64,000 bases of DNA from positions 1 to 64,000 of the forward strand of contig CALUTL010000030.1 in NCBI GenBank assembly GCA_944323655.1, read 5' to 3'. Source of the stretch: Candidatus Gastranaerophilales bacterium. GTDB taxonomy: Bacteria > Cyanobacteriota > Vampirovibrionia > Gastranaerophilales > Gastranaerophilaceae. Below the pieces are notes generated by a model. It was not told where the DNA came from, searched no databases, and worked only from the letters and a program-made list of their open reading frames with translations. Position numbers and translations under genes: made by a program. Shown one piece after another: positions 45,403 to 54,017 of the stretch. Every line of letters begins with the position of its first letter. The first letter of the stretch is position 1.

Positions 45403-45408
45403 ATTATA
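45403..45408 (-). promoter_or_regulatory. -10 element of the XRE zinc-ribbon gene (leaderless layout)
   Basis: TATAAT on the minus strand, six bases before the ATG at 45396 and directly after the terminator of the preceding gene. The upstream -35 position is only T-rich. Confidence 0.5.
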
Positions 45409-45413
45409 CATAA

Positions 45414-45452
45414 AAAAACTTCTTTAAAAAATATTTTTCTAAAGAAGTTTTT
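45414..45452 (-). terminator. Terminator of the secreted DTVY-repeat gene
   Basis: Stem aaaaacttcttta/taaagaagttttt, with a T-run on the minus strand. It lies 27 bases past the stop at 45479. Confidence 0.8.
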
Positions 45453-45478
45453 CGGGTATTTACATTCTCATTTCAAAT

Positions 45479-46495
45479 TTAATCAACGTCGCCTTTAATA
45501 ATATTCCAATCCTTTAAAAGCCACTCGCTTGCGTATGGATTAACAACCGTAACTGATTGTTTAGGGCCGTCGGATTTTAATTTAAACCCGTTTGTAAGTT
45601 CAATAAATTGAGCTTTCGGAATTGCAAAGAATGCATCTGCATCCTGCCAAGCATCAGGTGTTGAAAGTGTACCTTTTTCAAATACCTGCCAATTAGATTT
45701 TTTATCATCATTAGAAACCTTAATATCAACTTTTGGTGCCATAATCTTCATTCCAAGCTGGCTTCCGTCTTCTGACAAGTAAACAAGTTGTTTTTCAAAA
45801 GTTTCGTTTTTACCTAATACGACACCTTCAGCTTCGTTATCCCATTTTGTTTTAACTACGTTATAAACAAGGATTTCACCATCTCTTGAGCTTGATTGTC
45901 CGTCAAGATGTCTTTGAACAAACGCACTGTTTTTGTTGTCGTAATAAGACATTGCTATAAAGAATTTACCGTCACCGTTCTGCTCAATCCCTAAGTCATC
46001 ATAAATTTCTTCTTGCTTAGGCGGAACAGGAGAAGTCCAATCAGGCTTCATCCAAACAGTATCACCTTTAACATATACTGTATCCCATTTTATAATTGGC
46101 GGTTTTTCTATGTAAACAGTATCGTGCTTTATTATAGGTGGTTTTTCAATGTAAATAGTATCTGGTCCTACTACAACTGTATCTGGCGGCTGAGGAACAG
46201 GAACTTCCTGTATTATTGTATCAGTTTTACCAGGAACTTCTTTTTCTATAACTATTACTTGAGGTGGAACTGGTGTAGGAACCAATTCTGTTTTTACAAA
46301 AGTATCAGTCGGAAGATCAAAATAATGATTGTGTTCTACATTTAATTTATCGCATCCGCCAACTGCCGCAGAAAGTGCCGTTGCAAGCATTATAGCTTTT
46401 GTTGCTTTTTGCATTGAATTATCGGCCTTTTTGTTATTTTCTGAACCGAATGTCAATGGATTTGAGTTATAAAAATTTATCGAATTAACTCGCAT
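45479..46495 (-). CDS. Lipoprotein-like protein with long N-region and DTVY repeats
   Basis: 338 residues. The start has a perfect GGAGG site. The N-terminus MRVNSINFYNSNPLTFG is followed at 31-48 by a hydrophobic stretch ending in a lipobox-like AVGGC (Cys 48), so the n-region is unusually long (~30 residues). A Pro-rich repeat segment (DTIYIEKPPIIK, DTVYIEKPPIIK, DTVYVKG) spans about 100-150, then a ~180-residue beta-rich domain. An internal ATG at codon 28 would give a normal lipoprotein but lacks a good ribosome site. Function unknown. Confidence 0.8.
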   Translation of the reverse strand: MRVNSINFYNSNPLTFGSENNKKADNSMQKATKAIMLATALSAAVGGCDKLNVEHNHYFDLPTDTFVKTELVPTPVPPQVIVIEKEVPGKTDTIIQEVPVPQPPDTVVVGPDTIYIEKPPIIKHDTVYIEKPPIIKWDTVYVKGDTVWMKPDWTSPVPPKQEEIYDDLGIEQNGDGKFFIAMSYYDNKNSAFVQRHLDGQSSSRDGEILVYNVVKTKWDNEAEGVVLGKNETFEKQLVYLSEDGSQLGMKIMAPKVDIKVSNDDKKSNWQVFEKGTLSTPDAWQDADAFFAIPKAQFIELTNGFKLKSDGPKQSVTVVNPYASEWLLKDWNIIKGDVD

Positions 46496-46600
46496 AACAT
46501 GCCTCCGTTTATTTGCTTTTGCGTAATCATATTAAAGCCCGAAATATTTTTTTTTGCTATTCATTCCGTCAAATCTTAATATATCTTAAATTATAAATAA

Positions 46601-46629
46601 AAAAACGCCCGATATTTTCGAGCGTTTTT
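46601..46629 (-). terminator. Terminator of recA
   Basis: Stem aaaaacgc/gcgttttt with a further inner cga/tcg pairing; T-runs on both strands. Confidence 0.82.
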
Positions 46630-46650
46630 CATTTAGACTTTAAATTAAGC

Positions 46651-47676
46651 TTATTGTTTTTCAAGTTTTTCTCTGACAAGAGTTTCAACTTGATTAAGAA
46701 TATCAGGATTTTCAGTTAAGAAATCTCTTGCCTTGTCACGTCCCTGACCAAGCTTTTCATCATTAAAGCTAAACCAAGAACCTGCTTTTTTAACGATATC
46801 AAGGTTAACCGCAACATCTAAAATATTTCCGACTTTGCAGATACCTTTTCCAAAAATTATATCAAACTCAGCAGTTCTAAACGGAGGTGCTACTTTATTT
46901 TTAACGACTCTGACTCTAACATGATTTCCGACATCTCCTTCTTCACCTTTTACACCCTCAGTACGTTTGATTTCCATACGAACTGATGCGTAATATTTTA
47001 GAGCGTTACCGCCGGTTGTAGTTTCAGGATTGCCGTACATAACCCCGATTTTCATTCTTAATTGGTTAATAAAAATTACGGTGGTATTTGTCTTGCCGAT
47101 TACACCTGTCAATTTTCTCAAGGCCTTGCTCATCAACCTTGCCTGCAAGCCCATCTGCTGATCTTCCATTGAACCTTCAATCTCAGCCTTCGGAACAAGA
47201 GCTGCAACAGAGTCGACAACAACAACATCAACCGCACCTGATCTTACAAGCTCCTCTGTTATATCAAGAGCCTGCTCTCCTGTATCGGGCTGCGAAATTA
47301 ACAAATCATCAACTTTTACACCTAAATTTCTTGCATATTCAGGATCAAGAGCATGCTCGGCATCCACAAATGCAGCAATTCCGCCTCTTTTTTGGCATTC
47401 AGCCACTATATGCTGAGCCAATGTCGTCTTACCTGAACTTTCAGGCCCGTAAATCTCTATAATTCTGCCTCTTGGAACTCCGCCAATTCCCAAAGCCAAG
47501 TCAAGTGCAAGTGAACCGGTCGGTATAGCTTCAACATTTACGGAAACTTTATCGCCAAGCTTCATTATTGAACCTTTTCCGAAATCCTTTTCAATTTTTT
47601 CTATTGCAAGTTTTAATGCTTTACTTCTTTCATCAACATTTGATGTTGTTTCTGCTTCTTTTTCTTTCGTAGCCAT
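46651..47676 (-). CDS. recA: Recombinase RecA
   Basis: 341 residues. Strand exchange and SOS co-protease. Walker A GPESSGKT at 77-84, [17 protein letters not shown] (Walker B and L1), [15 protein letters not shown] (L2). The C-terminal tail is short and not strongly acidic. A weak AGGG lies before the start. No LexA box was recognised. It is preceded by the terminator of the upstream gene and followed by its own, so it is monocistronic. Confidence 0.98.
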   Translation of the reverse strand: MATKEKEAETTSNVDERSKALKLAIEKIEKDFGKGSIMKLGDKVSVNVEAIPTGSLALDLALGIGGVPRGRIIEIYGPESSGKTTLAQHIVAECQKRGGIAAFVDAEHALDPEYARNLGVKVDDLLISQPDTGEQALDITEELVRSGAVDVVVVDSVAALVPKAEIEGSMEDQQMGLQARLMSKALRKLTGVIGKTNTTVIFINQLRMKIGVMYGNPETTTGGNALKYYASVRMEIKRTEGVKGEEGDVGNHVRVRVVKNKVAPPFRTAEFDIIFGKGICKVGNILDVAVNLDIVKKAGSWFSFNDEKLGQGRDKARDFLTENPDILNQVETLVREKLEKQ

Positions 47677-47752
47677 TGTTTTCCCTAACCATTTTGTAAC
47701 CCGAATAAGGGCAATTTCTGCTTTTTAACGAGGTTTATAAACCCTAATAATT

Positions 47753-47778
47753 AAAAACACCGGCTTTGCGGCGTTTTT
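47753..47778 (-). terminator. Terminator of the MerR-like gene
   Basis: 10-position stem aaaaacaccg/cggcgttttt. The one mismatch on the plus strand becomes a G-U pair in minus-strand RNA, supporting the minus direction. Confidence 0.8.
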
Positions 47779-47790
47779 AATCTTTAATGC

Positions 47791-48309
47791 TTATTCCCAA
47801 ACATTTTTCTCTTTTTTTCTGTACATGCCAAATCCGACATGTTTGTAACAGCCTAAATCATTTTTTAATTGATAAATCTCTTTATTCAAATCAATTATTT
47901 TTTGACGCAAAGTTTCATTATCAGTCTTGCAGCGAATAAGTTCCACTACAACTTCGTCCATGCCTTCAAGCTTTTCATCAATTACTTTCGCAATTCTGTC
48001 ACTTAATTTGGTCTCCATTTCTTTTAACGAAACCAAAATATTCTTTATTGCAGAAGCCTGTTTTTGAGGTGCTGCTGATACCGCCACAGGAGTAGATACT
48101 GTTATAGGGTTAGAAACACCTTTCTTTGCTTGAAGTCTTCTTAAATTGCGGACTTCTTCATATGAAAAATAAGTCTGACCTTTTTCATTCTTTTTCGGCA
48201 ATATAGAAGCTCTTTTACAAAGCTCCACTATCTCTTTGTTGTCCGCATTTAGTATAGCTCTGACTTGCTGCGGAGATAAAGTTTTTTCTTTAACCTCTTC
48301 TTTTAACAT
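47791..48309 (-). CDS. MerR-like HTH protein with coiled coil
   Basis: 172 residues. Residues 10-60 (LSPQQVRAILNADNKEIVELCKR, then YFSYEEVRNLRRLQ) resemble a winged MerR/excisionase-type DNA-binding domain. A Pro/Val/Ala linker (65-85) and a coiled coil (90-155) follow. The architecture recalls chromosome-associated proteins such as RacA, but this is only an analogy. GAGGG lies ~12 bases before the start. Divergent from the first TonB-C gene. Confidence 0.75.
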   Translation of the reverse strand: MLKEEVKEKTLSPQQVRAILNADNKEIVELCKRASILPKKNEKGQTYFSYEEVRNLRRLQAKKGVSNPITVSTPVAVSAAPQKQASAIKNILVSLKEMETKLSDRIAKVIDEKLEGMDEVVVELIRCKTDNETLRQKIIDLNKEIYQLKNDLGCYKHVGFGMYRKKEKNVWE

Positions 48310-48424
48310 ATTAATTTAATCCCTCAAATTTCCCAATTATATTTTATTTTATTCGAACAAAAAAAACAAATCTATTTTACAATCTTGTAACATCACTTAA
48401 TAAAATTTTACGGATTTTAAAAAC

Positions 48425-48454
48425 TTGCACAACTCCTATGTTTACTATTATAAT
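48425..48454 (+). promoter_or_regulatory. Promoter of the TonB-C gene cluster
   Basis: TTGCAC (48425-48430), 18-base spacer, TATAAT (48449-48454). A GAGGG ribosome site follows 8 bases before the ATG at 48482. Confidence 0.7.
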
Positions 48455-48481
48455 GTTTATAAAAAAGAATGAGGGTTAAAT

Positions 48482-49225
48482 ATGAAGAAAAAATTATTAA
48501 TTTTAGCAATGTGTTTATTAACAGCTATGTCAGCACAAGCTGCAACTTGGGTTGCTTTAGAAAGCGGTAATCCTGATATTCAATTGTTTATTGACAATGA
48601 CTCCATTAAATACACGTCTAATAATCAGTGTATTTATGCGATTTTATACAAAAAATTAAATAATCCGGTAAAGCTTGCTTATATTAAATCGGATTATTCT
48701 GCTAACAAAGTAGGTATCATTAGAGTTGAAGATTACGAAATTGACAAATATGACCCTATTTTTTACGCTAAACACAACAGAGCGTTTATGAAAAATGTTG
48801 AAAACAATAATATTTTACTTTCCGCTCACAATTATGCGCTTTCTCAGCACAAAGAAAAATTTGAACCCGTTTCCGCTAACAATATGACTACTGATATTAA
48901 TACAAACAGCGGTTATCTTGAAAGCAGAGCATTCAAAACTTATGCTGAGGATGTGAAAGCTAAAATACTTAAAAACTGGAATACTACCATCGGAACTGTT
49001 TACACCGATGTTAATATTCTAATCAGTATTAATATGGATGGAAGCCTAAACGGTTACAGAATTCTTGATTCTAATGCCGGTGAAAAAGCTAAAAGAACAG
49101 CTATCGCTGCAATTATGCTTTCTGCCCCGTTTAATCCTTTCCCGGACGGTCACCTTATTACAACCAGCGTTGTTAATATCCCGCTCCATTTTGAACAAAA
49201 ATTCTTTAAAAATTACGTTAAATAA
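48482..49225 (+). CDS. Secreted protein with adhesin-E-like N-part and TonB C-terminal domain
   Basis: 247 residues. Signal peptide cut after AQA (about residue 19). Residues 20-90 (TWVALESGNPDIQLFIDNDSIKY...) resemble the surface-adhesin E fold: Trp, then a Tyr/Phe-x-D-x-x-SI motif. The C-terminal ~95 residues (YAEDVKAKILKNWN, VNILISINMDGSLNGYRIL, AIAAIMLSAPFNPFPDG) match TonB/TolA C-terminal domains. There is no membrane anchor or Pro-rich spacer, so it is not a classical TonB. First of three tandem relatives. Confidence 0.85.
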   Translation: MKKKLLILAMCLLTAMSAQAATWVALESGNPDIQLFIDNDSIKYTSNNQCIYAILYKKLNNPVKLAYIKSDYSANKVGIIRVEDYEIDKYDPIFYAKHNRAFMKNVENNNILLSAHNYALSQHKEKFEPVSANNMTTDINTNSGYLESRAFKTYAEDVKAKILKNWNTTIGTVYTDVNILISINMDGSLNGYRILDSNAGEKAKRTAIAAIMLSAPFNPFPDGHLITTSVVNIPLHFEQKFFKNYVK

Positions 49226-49297
49226 TTTGCTTTTGGAGAAATTATCATAAACTTGATAATTTCTCCTTTTTAGATTTACAACAAATGAGGAAGGTTT

Positions 49298-50074
49298 ATG
49301 ATTAAAAAAACAATCATATTGTGTATTGCTATTCTGTCTGTGAATTCTGCTGTTTTTGCAGCCGACTGGATTAGACTCAATATTACGAACACAGAAAAAT
49401 ACATTTACCTTGATCACGATTCTATTTCTAAAAACGAAAATAATCTTTATTATGTTGTCAGATTTAAAAACAACAACGACAAAGAAAAACTTGCGTATAT
49501 GAAATACGAAATTAACGAGGATAAAATCGGCATAATTAAGGTTAAAGATTACAATTCTGAAAAATACGAATCGCCAAAAGCTTGGCAGGAATCTTACGCT
49601 TTTATGAAAAAAGTTAGCGAAGATTCTTTCTTTAACAACATTAATAATTTTGTAAAAGACGATGAAATGGTTCAAAAACTTGTTACGACAAGACAGCTTA
49701 GGAAGCAAAATTCCCAATCCAATAATTCCGAACTTATCAAAAAATACGGTGAAAAATATCCGACAATGAAGGATTACATTACATCAGTCGAAACAAAAAT
49801 CCGCCATAACTGGAAGCTTCCTGTTACAAACAACGGCGGAGTTGCAAAAGTTCAGTTTAAAATCGGACGTGACGGCAAGCTTTTATCTTGCGAAATAAAG
49901 CAAAGCTCGGGTAACAAAATCAATGACGACAGCGCTGTTGCTGCAATAAAAAATACTGAACCTTTTGATGCTTTCCCAGAAAATACAGACAAAAATTTAA
50001 AAGAGATAAATATCATCATGACATTTGATTATTACGTTATGGATGTAAACAAAAAACAGGATAATAATGATTAA
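49298..50074 (+). CDS. Secreted adhesin-E-like / TonB-C protein, second paralogue
   Basis: 258 residues. Signal peptide cut after VFA. The N-part (DWIRLNITNTEKYIYLDHDSISK, KLAYMKYEINEDKIGIIKVKDY) aligns with the first gene (KLAYIKSDYSANKVGIIRVEDY). The TonB-C part has VETKIRHNWKLP, VQFKIGRDGKLLSCEIKQSSG and AIKNTEPFDAFP. A strong GAGGAAGG site precedes the start. It overlaps the third gene by 8 bases. Confidence 0.85.
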   Translation: MIKKTIILCIAILSVNSAVFAADWIRLNITNTEKYIYLDHDSISKNENNLYYVVRFKNNNDKEKLAYMKYEINEDKIGIIKVKDYNSEKYESPKAWQESYAFMKKVSEDSFFNNINNFVKDDEMVQKLVTTRQLRKQNSQSNNSELIKKYGEKYPTMKDYITSVETKIRHNWKLPVTNNGGVAKVQFKIGRDGKLLSCEIKQSSGNKINDDSAVAAIKNTEPFDAFPENTDKNLKEINIIMTFDYYVMDVNKKQDNND

Positions 50075-50639
50075 AAAAATATTTATTACAATTGCTTTCA
50101 TTTTAATTTTATCAGGAAAAGGCTTAGCAATGGATTTCTCCTCCGATGTGACAGCGATAAGCCCGATGCTTGGAAGTCCGGAAATGCAGGCTTATTCTCT
50201 TGAAGTCGGCAAAAAAATTATCAAAAATTTTGAACTTCCCACAACCGACGATAACCTCGCAACTCTTGTTACTTTCAAAGTCGACAAAAACGGTAAACTT
50301 TTAAGTTATGAAATAACACAAACCTCAGGAAATACGGATTACGACAAGCGTGTAATTAACGCAATTAAAAAATCCTCTCCATTTCCGCCACCGTCATTTC
50401 AGGAAGGAGAAGAAATCGGGGTCATTTTGAATATGGATATGAATATCCTTAAACTTGTGAAAATGTTAGAAAATTTTGATCTTGATTTTAATTTTGATTC
50501 GAATTTACTCCCTGAGGATTTGGAAAATATTTTTTCTCAGCAGGAATATCCCGCTCCAAAAAAACCGCAGGTAAATACCAAAACCCCAAGCGGTAAAAAG
50601 TTTGTTAACCCTTATGACATTGAAAAGAGCCTTGAATAA
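50067..50639 (+). CDS. Secreted TonB-C protein, third paralogue
   Basis: 190 residues. Signal peptide about residues 1-21. There is no adhesin-E-like part; the TonB-C domain comes straight after (VGKKIIKNFELPTTDDN, VTFKVDKNGKLLSYEITQTSG, AIKKSSPFPPPSFQEG), followed by an acidic, Pro-rich tail (LPEDLENIFSQQEYPAPKKPQ). The closest match to its TonB-C is the second paralogue. Its stop codon lies in the loop of the terminator hairpin. Confidence 0.85.
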   Translation: MIKKIFITIAFILILSGKGLAMDFSSDVTAISPMLGSPEMQAYSLEVGKKIIKNFELPTTDDNLATLVTFKVDKNGKLLSYEITQTSGNTDYDKRVINAIKKSSPFPPPSFQEGEEIGVILNMDMNILKLVKMLENFDLDFNFDSNLLPEDLENIFSQQEYPAPKKPQVNTKTPSGKKFVNPYDIEKSLE

Positions 50640-50651
50640 TCAAGGCTCTTT
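50624..50651. terminator. Terminator overlapping a stop codon
   Basis: Perfect 12-bp stem (50624-50635 with 50640-50651) around the loop ataa, which contains the first bases of the TonB-C gene's stop. It probably also ends rpmB transcription from the other strand. Confidence 0.85.
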
Positions 50652-50676
50652 CTAAAATTCGTGCGTAATCAAAAGA

Positions 50677-50868
50677 TTAAACAGCTTTTTGAACTTTACC
50701 TGCTCTCAAGCAAGAAGTGCAAACGTTAATTCTCTTTGTCTGACCGTTTACGTTAACTTTTACAGACTGTAAGTTCGGCATCTGACGGTGCACGATTTGT
50801 TTATGAGAGAATGTTAATTTTGCTGCTTTTAAAGATTCTTTTCCGCATACATCACATTTTTTTGACAT
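50677..50868 (-). CDS. rpmB: Ribosomal protein L28
   Basis: 63 residues, full length. Zinc-type L28 (C+ form): CDVC near the N-terminus and CTSC near the C-terminus, with KLTFSHKQIVHRQMPNLQ between. A clear AAGGAAA site lies 8 bases before the ATG. Monocistronic. Confidence 0.97.
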   Translation of the reverse strand: MSKKCDVCGKESLKAAKLTFSHKQIVHRQMPNLQSVKVNVNGQTKRINVCTSCLRAGKVQKAV

Positions 50869-51004
50869 AATAAATTTCCTTTTCTAGCTAGTTGTGTAAT
50901 CTTATAATATATTAAAAATCAAATAAATCAAGTATCATGTTAAATTTAATTACGATATTTTTATGGTAGAATTTAATATATAAGATTTATGCGGGAGTTT
51001 TAAG

Positions 51005-51652
51005 ATGAAAATTAATGCCGTTATAACAGCCGGAGGAACCTCGTCAAGGTTTGGAAATAAGAACAAACTTCTTGAAAAAGTTTATGATAAAGAGATTATC
51101 AAATACACGATTGACGCTTTTGAAGCCTCAAATGTTGATGAAATTATTGTTTGTTCACACATTTCGATAATGGATGAATTGAAAGAAATTTTCAAAGATT
51201 ACAAAAAAGTAACCTTTACCGAAGGCGGAACAACACGCCAACAGTCGGTTTATAACGGACTTAAAAAATCCGAATGCGATTATGTAATAATTCACGACGG
51301 CGCCAGACCTATGGTTACGACTGATATCATAAACAACTGTATTGAAATGGTTAAGGATATGAAGGCGCTTACCGTCGCAACCAAAACAATCGACACGATT
51401 AAAGAAGTTGAGAACGGAAAAATTATCCGCACTATTGACCGCTCAAAACTTTACAACACACAAACCCCACAGGCTTTTGAATATAAACTGATTAAAAAAG
51501 CTCACGACAAACTTAAAGATCAAAACTTCACAGACGATGCCGGAATGCTTGAGGCTTTAGGTGAAACGGTTTATATTCTTGACGGAAGTTATAAAAATAT
51601 AAAAATTACAACTCAATTTGATATTGAAACCGCCAAAATATTTTTGAAATAA
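51005..51652 (+). CDS. ispD: 2-C-methyl-D-erythritol 4-phosphate cytidylyltransferase
   Basis: 215 residues. Third step of the MEP isoprenoid pathway: joins MEP and CTP. Motifs: AVITAGGTSSRFGNKNKLLEK at the N-terminus (a somewhat relaxed nucleotide-binding loop), HDGARPMVT, ATKTIDTIKEV, TPQAFEYKLIKKAH and TDDAGMLEALG. GGGAG precedes the start. A related ribitol-5-phosphate cytidylyltransferase activity cannot be excluded. Confidence 0.92.
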   Translation: MKINAVITAGGTSSRFGNKNKLLEKVYDKEIIKYTIDAFEASNVDEIIVCSHISIMDELKEIFKDYKKVTFTEGGTTRQQSVYNGLKKSECDYVIIHDGARPMVTTDIINNCIEMVKDMKALTVATKTIDTIKEVENGKIIRTIDRSKLYNTQTPQAFEYKLIKKAHDKLKDQNFTDDAGMLEALGETVYILDGSYKNIKITTQFDIETAKIFLK

Positions 51653-51653
51653 T

Positions 51654-51893
51654 TTAAACCATTTTTTTGTGCAGATAAATTTCATACCCCAGAATATCTG
51701 CTATTTCAGCAAGTTCAGAAACTCTAAATGTCTTATTTCTAAGCTTGTTGCCTAAATTTCTTACGCTGTCAGTTTTATTGTATTTGGAATTTACTTCTTG
51801 CTTCAATTTGTTCATCGTTATCCCCTGAACTGCTGCAAGATATTTTATTTGCTCTTTTAAATTATCCAAATCCAATCTATATTCACTATTCAT
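51654..51893 (-). CDS. Small HTH-like protein, divergent from prepilin gene
   Basis: 79 residues. Residues 10-75 (LKEQIKYLAAVQGITMNKLKQEVN, then VRNLGNKLRNKTFRVSELAEIADILGYEIYL) look like an XRE/Cro-type HTH. There is no ribosome site; TATGAT (51905-51900) ends six bases before the ATG. It shares the intergenic region and a palindrome with the prepilin promoter, so it is a candidate regulator of that gene. The stop lies 2 bases from the ispD stop, tail to tail. Confidence 0.75.
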   Translation of the reverse strand: MNSEYRLDLDNLKEQIKYLAAVQGITMNKLKQEVNSKYNKTDSVRNLGNKLRNKTFRVSELAEIADILGYEIYLHKKMV

Positions 51894-51899
51894 TGTACA

Positions 51900-51905
51900 A
51901 TCATA
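51900..51905 (-). promoter_or_regulatory. -10 element of the small HTH gene (leaderless layout)
   Basis: TATGAT on the minus strand, six bases before the ATG at 51893, with a weak TTTCGC 17 bases upstream. Confidence 0.45.
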
Positions 51906-51933
51906 CTATTTAATGAATTTTTGCGAAATTAAA

Positions 51934-51962
51934 TTGACAAAGTGCATTATATAATGTACTAT
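51934..51962 (+). promoter_or_regulatory. Promoter of prepilin gene with palindrome in the spacer
   Basis: Perfect TTGACA (51934-51939), 17-base spacer, TACTAT (51957-51962). The spacer holds the 12-base perfect palindrome CATTATATAATG (51945-51956). TGCATTAT recurs downstream at about 51975. A protein bound here would block the promoter. Confidence 0.7.
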
Positions 51963-52028
51963 GCAATTAATAAATGCATTATTTTTATTGAAAAATTTAA
52001 TAATTTACAAATAATTGAAAGGACAGAT

Positions 52029-52763
52029 ATGTTAGAAAAAAAGGTACGTAATCTAAAAAAAACGGCATTTACAATGGCAGAAGTCCTTATCACACTTGGC
52101 GTGCTTGGAATTGTAATTGCTATGACCTTACCGTCATTGGTTCAAAATTATAGAAAAAAAGTTGTTGAAACAAGATTAAAAAAATTTTACTCTGCCATAA
52201 ATCAAGCAATTATGCTATCAGAAAAAGACCATGGAGACAAAAAAGACTGGTATCAAGATTTAAAAGGTGCAGAAATAGATGCAGACGGAAATCCTATTGA
52301 AGGCACAAGCGAACAAGAAAAATGGTTTAAAATATATTTACAACCATATCTTAATGTTGTTAAAAGTGAGTTATTAAAAAATGGAAGCTATATTGTATAC
52401 TTAGCTGACGGAGGCGCTTTAGAGATACCTACATCAACTACTCGTGATTATTATTTTTTTCCGGGCAAGCCGCAAAAATGTCTTAAAAAAAACAATTATT
52501 CAGGTCATTGGCAGGAAATTTCAGGAATCTGTATGTTTCCTTTCAATTTTAATCCAAGTAACAAAAATACAAGCTGGAAATACCATTATGACAAAGGGAT
52601 GGAACCATTTAAAGCTGGCTGGGACGGCAACATAGAAACATTAAAAACCAATTCTTTATATGGCTGTTATGATGAAAATACTAATCATTTTTATTGTACG
52701 GCTTTAATTCAAATGAACAATTGGAAAATTCCTAAAGAATATCCGCATAATCTTAGCTATTAA
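52029..52763 (+). CDS. Type II secretion/type IV pilin-like protein with prepilin leader
   Basis: 244 residues from ATG 52029 (GAAAGGA just upstream); an in-frame ATG at 51942 lies within the promoter and is rejected. A basic leader (LEKKVRNLKK) is followed by the prepilin motif TAFTMAEVLITLGVLGIVIAM, with the conserved Glu at position 5 of the mature protein. The peptidase site has Ala instead of the usual Gly. The ~200-residue head contains several Cys and Trp. It is a pseudopilin or minor pilin. A terminator follows. Confidence 0.88.
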   Translation: MLEKKVRNLKKTAFTMAEVLITLGVLGIVIAMTLPSLVQNYRKKVVETRLKKFYSAINQAIMLSEKDHGDKKDWYQDLKGAEIDADGNPIEGTSEQEKWFKIYLQPYLNVVKSELLKNGSYIVYLADGGALEIPTSTTRDYYFFPGKPQKCLKKNNYSGHWQEISGICMFPFNFNPSNKNTSWKYHYDKGMEPFKAGWDGNIETLKTNSLYGCYDENTNHFYCTALIQMNNWKIPKEYPHNLSY

Positions 52764-52773
52764 ATTACTAATT

Positions 52774-52804
52774 AAAAAGACCGCGGGTTAAGCGGTCTTT
52801 TTTT
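52774..52804 (+). terminator. Terminator of prepilin gene
   Basis: Stem aaagaccgc/gcggtcttt (within 52776-52800) followed by a long T-run. Confidence 0.9.
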
Positions 52805-52846
52805 GTACATACATTATTGAGAATTATTTCAAACTATTGGTTTCAA

Positions 52847-53707
52847 TTAAAAAGCGTTAGCCGGTTTTTTCTGAGCAGTTGCGCCCGGAATTGATTGCCA
52901 GTTTGCAGCCATAATTTTCTTGAATGATTTCAAAGCAGTATCTTCAAGTTCGCCGAGTTCTTCAGCTTCCATAATAAGTTCTCTTAAAGGAAGCAATGCT
53001 CTTTGATCTCTCAATACTCCTAAAGCTGCTGCTGCTCCGGCTCTAACAAGTTCATTTTCGTTGCGGTTTTTCATTACATCTATCAAAGCCGGAACTGCTT
53101 TTGTATCATTCAATTTACCCAAAGATGTAACCGCATAAATTCTAACATTTACCCATTCGTCATAAAGCATATTAATGACTTTATCAACTGCCTTTTTGTT
53201 TCCGATTTCGCCCAATGCTCTTGTTGCATCACAGCGTACGTTAACTTTTTCATGATCGAGTGACGCTATCAAAGCATCAGTTGCAACATCACCTATTTCA
53301 ATAAGAGCATCTGTTGCAGTAATACACACCTGCGGATTTTCGTCATTCAACGCTTCAACAAGCGGTTCAACAACAATAGCGCCGCCCAAACGACCTAATG
53401 CACGTGCTGCACGTACTCTTACATCGACATTTCTGTCTTCACGCAAAGATTCAATTAAGTGAGTTGTAGCTTTGCTGTCGCCAAGTTCACCTAAGGCTCT
53501 GGCTGCATACAATCTGACGGAACCGTTTTTATCATTTTTTAAGACATCAATTAACGGTTCAACAGCTTTTGAATCACCCATTTCGCCTAAAACACGGGCT
53601 GCATTATATCTAACTTTTTCTGAATTACTTGTTCTCAAATCCATCAACAATTCATCAAAAGTTTTTTTCACTTGTTTTTTCTTGCTGTTCACACTAATTG
53701 TCATCAT
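52847..53707 (-). CDS. HEAT-repeat protein (PBS-lyase-like)
   Basis: 286 residues. At least six HEAT units of ~31 residues, such as VRYNAARVLGEMGDSKAVEPLIDVL, VRLYAARALGELGDSKATTHLIESL and VRVRAARALGRLGGAIVVEPLVEAL. These are like the HEAT repeats of cyanobacterial phycobilisome lyases, but no bilin biology is expected here. It is a likely protein-protein scaffold. GGAGG lies 3 bases before the first ATG and 6 before a second adjacent ATG, so 53704 may be the real start. Confidence 0.9.
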   Translation of the reverse strand: MMTISVNSKKKQVKKTFDELLMDLRTSNSEKVRYNAARVLGEMGDSKAVEPLIDVLKNDKNGSVRLYAARALGELGDSKATTHLIESLREDRNVDVRVRAARALGRLGGAIVVEPLVEALNDENPQVCITATDALIEIGDVATDALIASLDHEKVNVRCDATRALGEIGNKKAVDKVINMLYDEWVNVRIYAVTSLGKLNDTKAVPALIDVMKNRNENELVRAGAAAALGVLRDQRALLPLRELIMEAEELGELEDTALKSFKKIMAANWQSIPGATAQKKPANAF

Positions 53708-54017
53708 TTTCCTCCGACACTACAAAAATATTCTACACACTATACTTTTATAAAAAATTTGGTTAGAATATTATTGCCTTTTTACCTACTTATATTAAAA
53801 TTTGTTTACAATCTAAATCTTTTACTGTGGGATATCTGTCTTTAGTAAAATTTTTCATAAAGGGTAACACTCACACTTTATATTTATAATATAAACTATT
53901 TTTTGCATTCTGTCATGCGTCGGTTATATTATTTGTTCAAATTTAATGATTGTTTTTTTAATATAAGACGAAATTCAATTATATATAAATCAAATTTGTA
54001 ACATTTTTTAACACGTA
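53708..54017. other. 310-bp AT-rich intergenic region
   Basis: It contains the ribosome site and presumably the promoter of the HEAT gene (minus strand), and the 3' end of the kinase transcript. Nothing further was recognised: no ORF with a start signal, tRNA or strong GC-rich hairpin. Confidence 0.7.

Noticed and set aside
51942-52028. Longer prepilin protein starting at 51942
   Set aside because: This ATG lies between the -35 and -10 of the likely promoter; the ATG at 52029 has a ribosome site and gives a normal prepilin leader.
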